A stretch of 62,906 nt of DNA from Candidatus Gallispira edinburgensis (GCA_904395805.1 CAJFNV010000094.1:1-62906), one strand, 5' to 3'. Numbered from the stretch's first letter, positions 1 to 9,816 are shown. The notes: generated by a model from the letters alone, not told the origin. Numbers and translations: made by a program.

Positions 1-7
1 CACATTT

Positions 8-35
8 ACGGGTTCTTCGGAACCCGTTTTTCTTT
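8..35 (+). terminator. intrinsic terminator of a gene left of the window
   Basis: The arms ACGGGTTC and GAACCCGT pair around a TTCG tetraloop and are followed by a T-rich run on the plus strand. No plus-strand gene ends here inside the window, so it probably serves a gene that lies to the left. Confidence 0.7.
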
Positions 36-42
36 TGAATAT

Positions 43-81
43 AAAAAAACTGTTGCAAAATAGTTTCCTATTTTGCAACAG
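43..81 (-). terminator. intrinsic terminator of the P-type ATPase gene
   Basis: A perfect 14-bp stem (50-63 with 68-81) with a four-base loop is followed on the minus strand by seven T residues. It lies just after the stop codon of the minus-strand calcium-type ATPase. Confidence 0.85.
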
Positions 82-101
82 CCTCTCTTTATTTTTATAT
101 C

Positions 102-2723
102 TTATTTATTCACATGTGGCTTAATAATATTTAAAGCCTTTGATACTTCCATTACAACAAGAGGAACAAGTATAAGTATAACACCAATTCCGTAAATGTT
201 CCATGGAAGTCTTGTAAGTCCGAAAGGAACTGACAATGGTGTAAAGAGTACCAGTGCCACAAGTACAACAGACACAAGAGCTGCCCAGTTAAGCTTATGG
301 TTAGTAAACACACCTATCTTAAAGAGTGAGTGTTCTGATCTCATATTAAATGCCTGAACTACCTGAGAAAGTGCAAGCACCATAAACGCAAGAGTCTGTC
401 CTCCAGATTCTGTACCTGTTACCTCATGACCTATATAGAAAGCAATAAGTGACAATGTACCGAACATTACACCCTGAAGCACAACTCTTACACCAAAACC
501 GTGAGCAAACATACTCTCATTCTTAGGCTTTGGCTTATGATCCATAACATCATCCTCAACAGCTTCCATACCCAGAGCAATTGCAGGTAAACTGTCAGTT
601 ACAAGGTTTATCCATAAAAGCTGCATTGAAAGGAGCGGAGATTTCTGCCACAAAAGCATAGCAACAAAAACCGTAATTACTTCACCGATATTAGTACCAA
701 GAAGGAAACCTACAACCTTTTTAATGTTGGCATATATACCTCTTCCCTCTCGTACAGCGTCAACTATTGTGGCAAAGTTGTCATCTGTAAGTGTCATATC
801 TGCAGCACCCTTGGCTACGTCTGTACCTGTAATACCCATAGCACAGCCAATGTCTGCCGCCTTTAATGCAGGAGCGTCATTTACGCCGTCGCCTGTCATT
901 GAAACTACCTGTTCTTTTCTCTGCCAAGCCTTTACTATACGGATCTTGTTTTCAGGTGAAACTCTTGCATATACTGATATATTGCCTACAGCCTTGTCAA
1001 GCTCCGTATCATTCATAGCATCAAGCTCAGCTCCTGTAATAGCCTTATCACCCTGTTCAAGTATACCAAGTTCCTTTGCAATAGCAGATGCTGTAACAAC
1101 ATGGTCACCTGTGATCATAACAGGCTTTATACCTGCCTTTCTGCACACGGCAACAGCAGCCTTAGCCTCAGGTCTCGGAGGATCGATCATACCCACAAGA
1201 CCAATGAATGTAAGACCTGTTTCAAGGTCCTCAGACTCAGGATTTTCGGGAACACTGTCTATTTCCTTGTAACCTACAGCAAGGACTCTTAAAGCCTGCT
1301 TACTCATATCATCATTTACTTTCTGGGCCTTTTCAATATCACCTGCAACACAGCGTGAAGCCATCACATCAAAGGCACCCTTAACAATAACAATGTTTTT
1401 GCCGTCTATTTTATTTACAGTAGACATTAACTTTCTGTCTGAGTCGAAAGGAATTTCTGCAAGTCTCGGATATTCACTATTAAGACTATCCTTTTCCATA
1501 CCGTTTTTATGAGCAGCAACAATAATAGCTGTTTCTGTAGGATCGCCTATGTGCTGTTCTTCATCACCGTTAAATGTAACCGAACCGTCACAGCACAATG
1601 TTCCGTACATAAGAAGCTTTTTGATTTCATCGGAATTGCTGCTTCCGATGCTTTCCTCATCAGACGCACCGTCTGCATATGCCTTTACAAGTGTCATTCT
1701 GTTCTGTGTAAGAGTACCTGTTTTATCTGAACATATTACAGAAGCGCTTCCCAGTGTTTCAACAGCAGGCAAACGTCTTATAATGGCATTTTTCTTAACC
1801 ATTCTCTGTACACCTATTGAGAGTACGATAGTAACAATTGCAGGAAGTCCTTCAGGAATTGCTGATACGGCAAGTGAAACTGCTGTCATAAATATTTCCA
1901 TAACAGGGTTACCTTCTATAACACCTATTACAAAAATAATTGCACAGGCAGCCAGAGCCATAATACCAAGGTACTTACCAAGCTCTGCAAGCTTTTTCTG
2001 AAGAGGTGTCTGTGTATCCTCTTCATTTTCAAGAAGGTTGGCAATTTTACCCATTTCAGTGTCCATACCTGTTGCTGTCACAACAGCAGTTGCTGTTCCG
2101 TATGTAACGCTGCAGCCTGAAAATACCATATTGCTTCTGTCACCTAAAGGTGCATTATCATCTATAACAACTGAAGCATCTTTTTCGGAAGGAACAGACT
2201 CACCTGTAAGGGCTGATTCCTCACTTTTAAGACTGGCACTCTTTATAAGTCTCGCATCAGCCGGTATAAAATCTCCCGCTTCAAGGCGGATAATATCGCC
2301 CGGTACAAGGTCTGATGCATCAATGATCTTTTCTTCACCATCTCTTATGACCCTTGCATGGGGTGCGGACATATTTTTAAGAGCATCAAGAGCCTTTTCA
2401 GCCTTGCTTTCCTGTATAACACCCATAAGTGCATTCATTATAACTATGAGAAGAATAAGGGCAGGCTCAAAAAACTCCTTTGGATTTCCCTCTGAACATG
2501 CAATCACAAAGGATATAAGAGCAGCTATAAGAAGTATGATGATCATAACATCCTTAAACTGGTCTATAAATCTCTGTAAATTTGTTTTCTTCTTCTTTTC
2601 ACGGAGCTTGTTTTCACCGTACTGCTTTCTTTTTTCAATGACCTGACTTTCCGTAAGACCCTTTTGCAAGTCAGATGAAAGTTCCTTCACCGCCTCTTCG
2701 GCTTTTTTACTGTGGAATACCAT
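102..2723 (-). CDS. calcium-type cation-transporting P-type ATPase (possible Mn2+ exporter)
   Basis: P2-type ATPase of about 873 residues, the usual bacterial SERCA/PMCA length. Visible in order are the N-terminal cation-ATPase domain, the actuator TGES motif (near residue 175), the M4 PEGLP metal-site motif (near 293), the phosphorylation site DKTGTLT (Asp near 335), the TGDGVNDAPAL hinge, and C-terminal membrane helices. It should pump Ca2+ or Mn2+ out of the cytoplasm. The start is placed at the ATG that overlaps the stop of the 19-codon leader (TAATG). An upstream ATG two codons earlier lies only three bases from the AGGAGG site and is less likely. The apparent Mn2+ riboswitch upstream suggests manganese is a real substrate, which is an inference. 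Confidence 0.93.
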   Translation of the reverse strand: MVFHSKKAEEAVKELSSDLQKGLTESQVIEKRKQYGENKLREKKKKTNLQRFIDQFKDVMIIILLIAALISFVIACSEGNPKEFFEPALILLIVIMNALMGVIQESKAEKALDALKNMSAPHARVIRDGEEKIIDASDLVPGDIIRLEAGDFIPADARLIKSASLKSEESALTGESVPSEKDASVVIDDNAPLGDRSNMVFSGCSVTYGTATAVVTATGMDTEMGKIANLLENEEDTQTPLQKKLAELGKYLGIMALAACAIIFVIGVIEGNPVMEIFMTAVSLAVSAIPEGLPAIVTIVLSIGVQRMVKKNAIIRRLPAVETLGSASVICSDKTGTLTQNRMTLVKAYADGASDEESIGSSNSDEIKKLLMYGTLCCDGSVTFNGDEEQHIGDPTETAIIVAAHKNGMEKDSLNSEYPRLAEIPFDSDRKLMSTVNKIDGKNIVIVKGAFDVMASRCVAGDIEKAQKVNDDMSKQALRVLAVGYKEIDSVPENPESEDLETGLTFIGLVGMIDPPRPEAKAAVAVCRKAGIKPVMITGDHVVTASAIAKELGILEQGDKAITGAELDAMNDTELDKAVGNISVYARVSPENKIRIVKAWQRKEQVVSMTGDGVNDAPALKAADIGCAMGITGTDVAKGAADMTLTDDNFATIVDAVREGRGIYANIKKVVGFLLGTNIGEVITVFVAMLLWQKSPLLSMQLLWINLVTDSLPAIALGMEAVEDDVMDHKPKPKNESMFAHGFGVRVVLQGVMFGTLSLIAFYIGHEVTGTESGGQTLAFMVLALSQVVQAFNMRSEHSLFKIGVFTNHKLNWAALVSVVLVALVLFTPLSVPFGLTRLPWNIYGIGVILILVPLVVMEVSKALNIIKPHVNK

Positions 2724-2782
2724 TAACATTGTCCTCCTCTCTGATACATGGTTACCATAACGTTCATTTGTAAAAACTCCAT
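2723..2782 (-). CDS. 19-aa leader peptide coupled to the ATPase
   Basis: A short frame reading MEFLQMNVMVTMYQRGGQC begins seven bases or so after a strong AAGGAGG site. Its TAA stop shares a base with the ATPase ATG in the arrangement TAATG, a classic layout for translational coupling. It lies between the riboswitch terminator and the ATPase. The peptide has no recognisable domain, so its role may be only to deliver ribosomes to the ATPase start. Expression is inferred from the ribosome site and the overlap. Confidence 0.55.
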   Translation of the reverse strand: MEFLQMNVMVTMYQRGGQC

Positions 2783-2807
2783 ATTTTCCTCCTTAATTAA
2801 TAGGGAA

Positions 2808-2945
2808 TAAAAAAGACCTACATCCCCTTTGGGATATAGGTCTGATCATTTAAAGTAAAACCAGAATGTGCCACATTCAGTATGTTGATTTTACTGCATA
2901 ATTACTTATGTAATTATACCGATTACTCCCCGTATATCGTTACAA
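2808..2945 (-). promoter_or_regulatory. probable yybP-ykoY (manganese) riboswitch with terminator
   Basis: Read on the minus strand, the leader contains GGGGAGTA (2926-2933), the hallmark of the yybP-ykoY family, then a stem region, the sequence CAACATAC, and a second conserved-looking block ending in CAGACC. It runs into a strong hairpin (about 2813-2844) followed by TTTTTTATT. This matches the aptamer-plus-terminator layout of Mn2+ riboswitches, which are known to control P-type ATPases and other Mn2+ exporters. I have not folded it computationally; the family call rests on motif recognition and on the downstream gene. Confidence 0.72.
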
Positions 2946-3055
2946 ACATAATTTAACAGATTTTATCTGATTTGTCAATATAAATATTAATATTTTATAT
3001 TTTTATCCATACAAATCTCTGACACTGCAATTGATCTGATTTTATACAGGGACTT

Positions 3056-3421
3056 TTATTTCATTTTTTCGGTTATCTGCTCCAGAGCTGCAACTATAGC
3101 TTCCTTGACCTTCTCATCGTTCTCCACTTTTACTCTGTTAAGAAGATTAGTTTTTGCATACTCGGGATTTTCATCAACACTTATGTTGCTAAGTGCATTT
3201 GCAACAGCAATTCTCACCTCACTGCGGCTGTCATCAATTGCAACTGCAATTGTTTCGGCAGCAACATCTGTACCGATCTTTCCAAGCCCTTCAATTGCAG
3301 CCAATGCAACGTCAGTATCAGGTGAACTTATGTATTCACCAAGCTTTTCGACTTTCTTGCCTTTAGCAAGCTTTTCGATTTGTTTAATATCGTGGTTTTT
3401 GTCATGATGTAAACCAAACAT
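3056..3421 (-). CDS. small HEAT-repeat protein
   Basis: About 121 residues. Two or more PBS-lyase/HEAT-like helical repeats are visible, with segments such as ALAAIEGLGKIG and VRIAVANALSNI, so it is probably an all-helical protein-interaction scaffold. The start is the ATG at 3421 because GGGAGAG lies at correct spacing before it. A longer frame reaching 3448 has no ribosome site. It is divergent from the LysR gene. No function can be assigned beyond the fold. Confidence 0.75.
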   Translation of the reverse strand: MFGLHHDKNHDIKQIEKLAKGKKVEKLGEYISSPDTDVALAAIEGLGKIGTDVAAETIAVAIDDSRSEVRIAVANALSNISVDENPEYAKTNLLNRVKVENDEKVKEAIVAALEQITEKMK

Positions 3422-3538
3422 ACAATCTCTCCCTTCATAATTTGACATATATTTATTATAAATCCCCTGAACTTACATTTCAAATATCAAATAATTATGA
3501 TATAATAACATTGATGTTATTATAAGGAGAGATGTATA

Positions 3539-4402
3539 ATGGAATTATTACAGTTCAGATATTTTCTGACTGCGGCTCGTTTTCAGCACATTACAAAAGC
3601 CGCTAAGGCACTTAACATTGCACAGCCTGCCCTTACCCAGTCAATAAAAAGACTGGAATCGGAACTTGGTGTGGAACTCTTTGACCGAAAAAACAATAAA
3701 ATTTATTTAAATTCATCAGGCAAGCTCCTTGTTGAAAAGCTTATACCTATCATATCAGCCATTGACAACCTAAAAGATGAAATAAATAATTACCGTGATG
3801 CAACAGACCACAACATACATATTAACCTTCTTGCAGGCTCACTTTTTGTAACAAATGCAATTATTGCATACAATTCAATTCACAGTGACATTAAGTTTCA
3901 GCTTTCACAGTCACCTGTTGACGAGATCGGAGATATTTGTATATTTTCGTCTATTTATTCGGAGGATGTTACAGAAAATGACAAAACAATATTGTCAGAA
4001 GAACTTTTTATTGCAGCATCTGCTTCATCACCTCTTGCCGAATATGACAGCATAAGCCTTAAGGATATTTCGGATTTTAACTTTATTGCCCTTAATAAGT
4101 TTTCACCCCTTCGTATATTGTGCGATAAATATTGTTTATCGGCAGGCTTTAATCCCAACATTATATTTGAAAGCAGTGATATTGAATCAATACTTAATCT
4201 GGTTTCCGCAGGTCTGGGAATTTCTTTCTGGTGCAAATGCTCAATGCCATCTGTTGACAGTTCAAAGATAAAACTGATCCATATTTCCGACCCGCCCTGT
4301 ACAAGAACTCTGTATATGCGGTTTTATGACCATAGCCATAGTAATCCATATATCCTTGATTTTTATAAATTTATAACTTCTTATTCAATTACAATGCTTT
4401 AA
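3539..4402 (+). CDS. LysR-family transcriptional regulator
   Basis: 287 residues. The N-terminal winged helix-turn-helix is typical of LysR proteins (MELLQFRYFLTAARFQHITK, then AAKALNIAQPALTQSIKRLE), followed by a substrate-binding-type effector domain. A ribosome site AAGGAGAG precedes the ATG. It is transcribed away from the HEAT gene, so the 117-bp gap probably holds both promoters and its own operator. The effector ligand and targets cannot be deduced; the pectate lyase downstream is on the opposite strand. Confidence 0.88.
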   Translation: MELLQFRYFLTAARFQHITKAAKALNIAQPALTQSIKRLESELGVELFDRKNNKIYLNSSGKLLVEKLIPIISAIDNLKDEINNYRDATDHNIHINLLAGSLFVTNAIIAYNSIHSDIKFQLSQSPVDEIGDICIFSSIYSEDVTENDKTILSEELFIAASASSPLAEYDSISLKDISDFNFIALNKFSPLRILCDKYCLSAGFNPNIIFESSDIESILNLVSAGLGISFWCKCSMPSVDSSKIKLIHISDPPCTRTLYMRFYDHSHSNPYILDFYKFITSYSITML

Positions 4403-4418
4403 AATACACACCTATGTA

Positions 4419-4450
4419 AAAAAGCTTTCGGCAACTGCCGAAAGCTTTTT
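4419..4450. terminator. bidirectional intrinsic terminator
   Basis: A 14-bp stem (4419-4432 with 4437-4450) has an AACT loop and runs of A on the left and T on the right. It sits between the convergent LysR and pectate lyase genes and can serve both. Confidence 0.85.
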
Positions 4451-4467
4451 ATTACTTTTTTTATATA

Positions 4468-6963
4468 TTAATATATATCAAAATAAACTTCACCCGGAAT
4501 AATATTGCTGTTGCACATTGAAACTATTTCATTTCTTGTAGCCTCAACTTCACTTCTTATTGCATTTTCCTCAGAGCTTGAAGGTGTTGCAATACTTACA
4601 CCGCTTGGGAGCTTATCCTTTGAAGAGCCGTCAAATCCCTTAAGATTTGTTGCTTCACTTACCTTAAATGTAGGGATATAATAGTTATATCCGTTGTCAA
4701 ATGATACACAGTTTTCAAAAGATGCATTTACAGTACTGTTATTGTTGTCAAAGCCCTTCTTGCCATGTTCAAATGAAAGACAGTTCTTTACTGTTCTTAC
4801 ACTGTTCTTATCAGTATATGCAGAACCGAACTTAAATCCGTTAGGATTGCCACCGTATTCACTGCCTGTCCACTTTGTAAGGTTAAGCTTTCCTGATGAT
4901 GTATTTATAAAGCTTTCTGTAGGAAGTGAGAAATTACCCTTGTTGTAATTTGATGCAAAGCTTGGATCCTGAGCACAGATAAGCTCTATCATAAACAAAT
5001 CTGTATCAAGAGGATTTCCGTTTTCAAAGTCGTACTTGCCTGTAAATACGTCAGGATTTCCGTTGTTCCAGCATGCACATTCTTCATAGCTTAAGTCCTT
5101 TGTATAGCCTGAGCTTGTTTTGTCATAACTGTCCCAGCCGTCATCACTGTTATCCCATGCATAGCAGCCATAGAATGTATTGCCTGTTTCGGCACCGAGC
5201 TTAGGAGCAAATCCGTCGGCATTGCCGCCTAATGAATAAATATCACAGTTTCTGTAGCTGTATACAAATCTCATTGTGTTGTATGATGCGCCGCCTGTTA
5301 TCTGTACACCGGCATCATTGTTATATCTTACGATACAGTTATTTAAAGTGTTGTGGTTTGCATTGTCACCCTTGATCTGTACACCGTTGTCCCCTGCCTT
5401 CTGGATAATAAGGTTTTCAAGAGTGTAGTAAGAACCTGTTATTCTTACACCTACGTTTGAATCACCTGATGACTTTAACTTAGGTCCTGTACTTCCTATA
5501 GTACTGTTTCTGAAGCTTGAGAAATCAAGTACAGGATATGTACCGTCATCCTGCTTTACACCAACAATATTTACAGGGTTGCCCTTTGTGCTCTTTAATG
5601 CAAGCTGAGCTGTACAGTCAATAACCTTGGCATCTACATAAACTGTACCGCCGCCGCTCTTTGATGCAAGAGAATTTACGGCAGATACAAGGTCATCAAA
5701 GTTTGAAACCGTATTTCCGCTTGTCTGACTGCTCTTTGTTGTAGTTTCTGTAGCAGTTTCCTTAACGGTTGTTGTCTCTGTAGCCTTCTGTGTAGTTACT
5801 TCCGTTACTTTCTGTGTAGTTGCCTCAGTTACAGTATCCTTAGTTGTTTCCTCTGCAGCACCTGACTTGCTGTCAAGCTGCACCTTGTAAATATTTATAC
5901 CGCTGTTTTCGGAATAAATATATACCTTTCCTGTGTAATCAATGCTTACTGCTGTTGTTTCTGCATCAGGTGCGGCAGCAATTGTTGCAAGCTCCTTGCC
6001 GTTGTCACCTGCAACAACAAGAGTTCTTGTACTTGATCCGCTTGACTTTGCAGTTACCTTAACAACAGCCTCACCATTTACATCAAAGGCAACAGCTCTG
6101 TAATCTTCAGAGCCGCTTCCGCCAAGTGCAAGGCAGTAGTTATATGTATTATCTCCAACTTCCACAGGAGCACTCTTAACGCTTACAGTCTTTGCAGATG
6201 TAGCCTTTATTGTAAGTCCGTCAACAGTTACAGAACTTGACAATATCCCAAGATTTTTAAACTCACTGTTGCTCATATTCCATGACTTTGATGAGCCCTG
6301 AGATTCCTGAGCCTTTTCTGTTGTAGTCTCTGCAGCTTTTTCTGTAGTTGCTTCTGTCGCCTTTTCTGTTGTAGTTTCAGCAGCTTTTTCTGTTGTAGTT
6401 TCTGTTGTTTCCTCAGTTGTTGTAACTGTAGTTGTTTCCTTTGTAGTAGTTTCTGTAGTCTCTTCTGTAGTCTCTTCTGTTACTTCCTGACCGCCTTCAC
6501 CTGTAAATTCCATGTAATAAAGGTAGCTGCTTCCGCTGTCCTTAAGAACAGTATGACTTCCTGCCTCAACATTTACTTCCATTACTCCGCTGTCAGGTAT
6601 GTCATAGGAATCATCATCTACATAAACGCTCTTTCCTGCACTATCCTCGTTAAATACAAGTATAAGCGTACCCTCTGAATCCGAATCAAAGCTTATTCTT
6701 GTAGATGACTCCATTTTATCTGCAGTATCAAGAACCATGCCATTATATGAAACAGGATTTTTTTCTGCCTTGTTCCACTTGTTGGCTTTTACGTTAAATC
6801 CGCCGTTCTCTCCTGTTGTAGGATTGTACACCATAGAAAGTGTACTTGCTTCGGCAACAATTCCCGAATTCCCGAAATAAGGAACATAGCTGCCGCCTAA
6901 ACAGCATGAAAGTGCAATAGCTGAAGTAAGTATCAGCGCACCTGCTTTTTTGAATTTCTTCAT
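4468..6963 (-). CDS. secreted pectate lyase, polysaccharide lyase family 9
   Basis: 831 residues. An N-terminal signal peptide (residues 1-39) is followed by a beta-rich domain (about 40-155), a Thr/Glu-rich linker (161-222), a second beta-sandwich-like domain (228-365), another Thr-rich linker (369-415), and a C-terminal parallel beta-helix. The helix carries PL9 signatures: NADGF at 581-585, NSDDGWDSYD at 605-614 (calcium-binding aspartates), and NPNGFKFG at 706-713, where the lysine fits the catalytic base of the family. It should cleave polygalacturonan by beta-elimination outside the cell. The roles of the two N-terminal domains are inferred to be carbohydrate binding. No sortase or SLH anchor is present. 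Confidence 0.92.
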   Translation of the reverse strand: MKKFKKAGALILTSAIALSCCLGGSYVPYFGNSGIVAEASTLSMVYNPTTGENGGFNVKANKWNKAEKNPVSYNGMVLDTADKMESSTRISFDSDSEGTLILVFNEDSAGKSVYVDDDSYDIPDSGVMEVNVEAGSHTVLKDSGSSYLYYMEFTGEGGQEVTEETTEETTETTTKETTTVTTTEETTETTTEKAAETTTEKATEATTEKAAETTTEKAQESQGSSKSWNMSNSEFKNLGILSSSVTVDGLTIKATSAKTVSVKSAPVEVGDNTYNYCLALGGSGSEDYRAVAFDVNGEAVVKVTAKSSGSSTRTLVVAGDNGKELATIAAAPDAETTAVSIDYTGKVYIYSENSGINIYKVQLDSKSGAAEETTKDTVTEATTQKVTEVTTQKATETTTVKETATETTTKSSQTSGNTVSNFDDLVSAVNSLASKSGGGTVYVDAKVIDCTAQLALKSTKGNPVNIVGVKQDDGTYPVLDFSSFRNSTIGSTGPKLKSSGDSNVGVRITGSYYTLENLIIQKAGDNGVQIKGDNANHNTLNNCIVRYNNDAGVQITGGASYNTMRFVYSYRNCDIYSLGGNADGFAPKLGAETGNTFYGCYAWDNSDDGWDSYDKTSSGYTKDLSYEECACWNNGNPDVFTGKYDFENGNPLDTDLFMIELICAQDPSFASNYNKGNFSLPTESFINTSSGKLNLTKWTGSEYGGNPNGFKFGSAYTDKNSVRTVKNCLSFEHGKKGFDNNNSTVNASFENCVSFDNGYNYYIPTFKVSEATNLKGFDGSSKDKLPSGVSIATPSSSEENAIRSEVEATRNEIVSMCNSNIIPGEVYFDIY

Positions 6964-7221
6964 AATATATCCTCCGTTCTGTTCACTGTAAAATTATTTT
7001 AATGAACGCAATGAATATAATATCAGATTTTCACATAAATATAAATATTATTTTTTCACAATAATAGAAATTATTTTTGTAAATTTTTAACAAAATTAAT
7101 AAAGAATATATTTATATTATACCACATCTTGCCACAACATGTATGTAATTTTGTCTAAAAGTCGTTTACCTCATTTTCTATAAAGCATTGAGCATTAACT
7201 TTATTATGCATATTTGCACAA

Positions 7222-7265
7222 AAAATTATCAGGTGTTTTATAATTGATATAATAAAACACCTGAT
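7222..7265 (-). terminator. metA: intrinsic terminator of metA
   Basis: A 14-bp perfect stem (7228-7241 with 7252-7265) reads ATCAGGTGTTTTAT on one arm and is followed on the minus strand by AATTTTTTG. Confidence 0.85.
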
Positions 7266-7285
7266 TGCATCATTAAATATTTTAC

Positions 7286-8233
7286 TTAAAAAAACTTATC
7301 CGGCTTTTTTCTTGTGCTGCCTATTTCACTTATATCATAAGGTGTATTCTGATATACAACATAGTTAAGCCAGTTTGTATACAGCAGACTGCTGTGTGCC
7401 TTCCACAGAGCTACAGGTCCCTGACTCGGATCATCATTTTTGAAATAATGTTTCGGTATTTCTATATCAAGTCCCTTTTCCTTATCCCTGAAATACTCCT
7501 TTGCAAGGGTATCGGTTTCATATTCCGAATGTCCCATTACAAAAATCTGACTGTAATCCATATTTGCCGCAATATAAAGTCCTGATTCATCAGACTTTGA
7601 AAGTATCTGAAGCTCCGGTACTTTCTCCACATCCTCAATTCTTACTTCCGTATGCCTTGAATGAGGAACATAAAAAATGTCGTCAAATCCCCTTAAAAGA
7701 TCCACATGATTATAAATCTTTGTATGAGGGAAAACACCGAACATTTTCTTTTCAAGCTGATACTTAGGTATTCCGTAATGGTAGTACAGCCCTGCCTGTG
7801 CTCCCCAGCATATGTGGAAGGTACTATGTACATTTGTCTTGCTCCACTCCATAATATGAGTAAGTTCATCCCAGTAATTTACCTCTTCATAAGCCATTTG
7901 CTCAACAGGTGCTCCTGTTATTATCATTCCATCAAATTTATCCTCTTTAACATCTGCAAATACCTTATAAAATTCGGCAAGATATTCCTCGGAAGTATTT
8001 TTTGAAATATGACTTTCCATATGGAGAAAGCTTACTTCAAGCTGCAATGGCGTGTTACTCAGTATTCTTAAAAGCTGAACTTCCGTCTCCTGTTTATTAG
8101 GCATAAGATTTAAAATAAGAATTTTAAGAGGTCTTATATCTTGGTGAAAAGCTCTATCCTCACCCATTACAAATATACTTTCTTTGTTCAATATGTCCTT
8201 TGCCGGAAGATTATCTGAAACTTTAATAGGCAT
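7286..8233 (-). CDS. metA: homoserine O-acetyltransferase, MetA family
   Basis: 315 residues from the ATG at 8233, which has GGGGAGAG ten bases upstream; a GTG three codons earlier is too close to that site. This is the MetA family that activates homoserine for methionine synthesis. The catalytic triad is present: Cys142 in HICWGAQAG, His235 and Glu237 in MGHSEYE. Residue 111 is Glu (TGAPVE), whereas the E. coli succinyl-CoA enzyme has Gly. In this family Glu111 is known to shift use to acetyl-CoA, so the product is predicted to be O-acetylhomoserine. It is transcribed alone and divergently from GH28. No SAM riboswitch is apparent upstream. Confidence 0.93.
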   Translation of the reverse strand: MPIKVSDNLPAKDILNKESIFVMGEDRAFHQDIRPLKILILNLMPNKQETEVQLLRILSNTPLQLEVSFLHMESHISKNTSEEYLAEFYKVFADVKEDKFDGMIITGAPVEQMAYEEVNYWDELTHIMEWSKTNVHSTFHICWGAQAGLYYHYGIPKYQLEKKMFGVFPHTKIYNHVDLLRGFDDIFYVPHSRHTEVRIEDVEKVPELQILSKSDESGLYIAANMDYSQIFVMGHSEYETDTLAKEYFRDKEKGLDIEIPKHYFKNDDPSQGPVALWKAHSSLLYTNWLNYVVYQNTPYDISEIGSTRKKPDKFF

Positions 8234-8422
8234 ATCAATCACACTCTCCCCGAAAAAAATATTATTTTTATATCATACCACAAATTTTCAAAAAAAACTA
8301 GACTATTATTGAAAAATGTTATAAAATATAGGTTATAGTACATATACCATTTCTTAAATGCTATATATACTTAATTATAAGTTAACAGACAAAATGATAA
8401 AACATTCAGGAGGAAATAAAAA

Positions 8423-9778
8423 ATGGAAAAGCCGGAATTTGACGTCTTGCTGCCAACTTTCAGAGATGTATGTTATCCAATTACTGATTTTGGTGCTATA
8501 TGTGACACAAGAACCAACAATCAGGAAGCTTTCAGAAAAGCAATTGAAAAATGCAATGCTGACGGCGGAGGCATAGTATTAGTACCAAGCGGTGTGTGGT
8601 TTACAGGTCCTATTGAGCTTATGAGCAATGTAAACCTTCACTTACAGAAGGGCGCCGTAATATTCTTTTCAAACAATCCAAAGGATTATCCCCTTATAAA
8701 TACAAGCTTTGAAGGCTTGTTTATGTACCGCTGTATATCACCTATTTATGGCAAAGACCTTGAAAATATTGCCATAACAGGTGAAGGAATAATAAACGGC
8801 AACGGCAGACGCTGGAGACCTGTTAAGAAGTGGAAAATTTCAGAAATGAACTGGAAGGAAACTATTGCAGAAGGCGGTATTGTTGATGAAGGTCCGAATG
8901 AAACAGTTTGGTGGCCTTCTGAAATCAATCTTGAAGCAAACAATACACTTGTTCCAAATCCTCACTTATATAAAGACAAGGCCACTTGCGAAAAGTATCA
9001 TGACTTTTTAAGACCCGTGCTTTTAAATCTTACAAGATGCAACAAGGTACTTCTTGACGGACCTACATTCCAGAATTCACCTGCATGGGGAATTCATCCA
9101 TGGCTTTGCAAGAACCTTACTATAAGAAACATAAATGTAAGAAATCCGTGGTTTGCCCAGAATGCAGACGGTATTGATGTAGACAGCTGTAAATATGTTA
9201 AAATAAGCAATTCTACATTTGACGTAGGTGATGATGCTATCTGTATCAAGTCAGGCAAGAACGAAGACGGAAGAAAGCTCGGTGTTCCTTCAGAATACGT
9301 ATCTATACGCAACTGTGTAGTATATCACGGTCATGGCGGCTTTGTTGCAGGAAGCGAAATGTCAGGCGGTCTTAAAAATATATATGTTAATGACTGTACA
9401 TTCATAGGAACCGATATCGGTCTCAGATTCAAGAGCTGTCTTGGAAGAGGCGGTATAGTTGAAAAGATCTATATAGACAACATAAATATGATCAGTATTC
9501 ACAACGAAGCAATCACATTTAATATGGGCTATAATATGGATACCAAAGAAGGACAGGAAGTAGCTCCCGAGGAAATTCCTGAATTTAAGAATATATACAT
9601 CAATAACGTAAACTGTACAAAGGCAGGACATCCTATTTCTGTTTCAGGTCTGCCACAGATGCCTGTCCATGATGTACATATAAGCAACTTTACATGTAAA
9701 ACAAGGGGCGAAGTTACATTGGAAAATGCAGAAAACATTTTCCAGACAAATATCAATTTAATTGAGCCTGAATATTAA
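8423..9778 (+). CDS. GH28 polygalacturonase, cytoplasmic
   Basis: 451 residues with no signal peptide. The family 28 beta-helix motifs are all visible: NADGID at 247-252, GDDAI at 269-273, GHGG at 303-306, and RFK at 335-337. The aspartates in the first two motifs are the expected catalytic residues. A cytosolic GH28 most likely trims oligogalacturonides imported after extracellular pectate lyase action. An AGGAGG site precedes the ATG by nine bases. It lies near the secreted PL9 enzyme, so the two may form a pectin-use set; no transporter is seen between them. Confidence 0.92.
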   Translation: MEKPEFDVLLPTFRDVCYPITDFGAICDTRTNNQEAFRKAIEKCNADGGGIVLVPSGVWFTGPIELMSNVNLHLQKGAVIFFSNNPKDYPLINTSFEGLFMYRCISPIYGKDLENIAITGEGIINGNGRRWRPVKKWKISEMNWKETIAEGGIVDEGPNETVWWPSEINLEANNTLVPNPHLYKDKATCEKYHDFLRPVLLNLTRCNKVLLDGPTFQNSPAWGIHPWLCKNLTIRNINVRNPWFAQNADGIDVDSCKYVKISNSTFDVGDDAICIKSGKNEDGRKLGVPSEYVSIRNCVVYHGHGGFVAGSEMSGGLKNIYVNDCTFIGTDIGLRFKSCLGRGGIVEKIYIDNINMISIHNEAITFNMGYNMDTKEGQEVAPEEIPEFKNIYINNVNCTKAGHPISVSGLPQMPVHDVHISNFTCKTRGEVTLENAENIFQTNINLIEPEY

Positions 9779-9786
9779 ATAACAGC

Positions 9787-9816
9787 GGGATATCGGAAAC
9801 GGTATCCCCTTTTTAT
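9787..9816 (+). terminator. intrinsic terminator after GH28
   Basis: A hairpin GGGATATCG / CGGTATCCC with a GAAA loop is followed by a TTTTTATT tail, directly after the GH28 stop. Confidence 0.8.
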
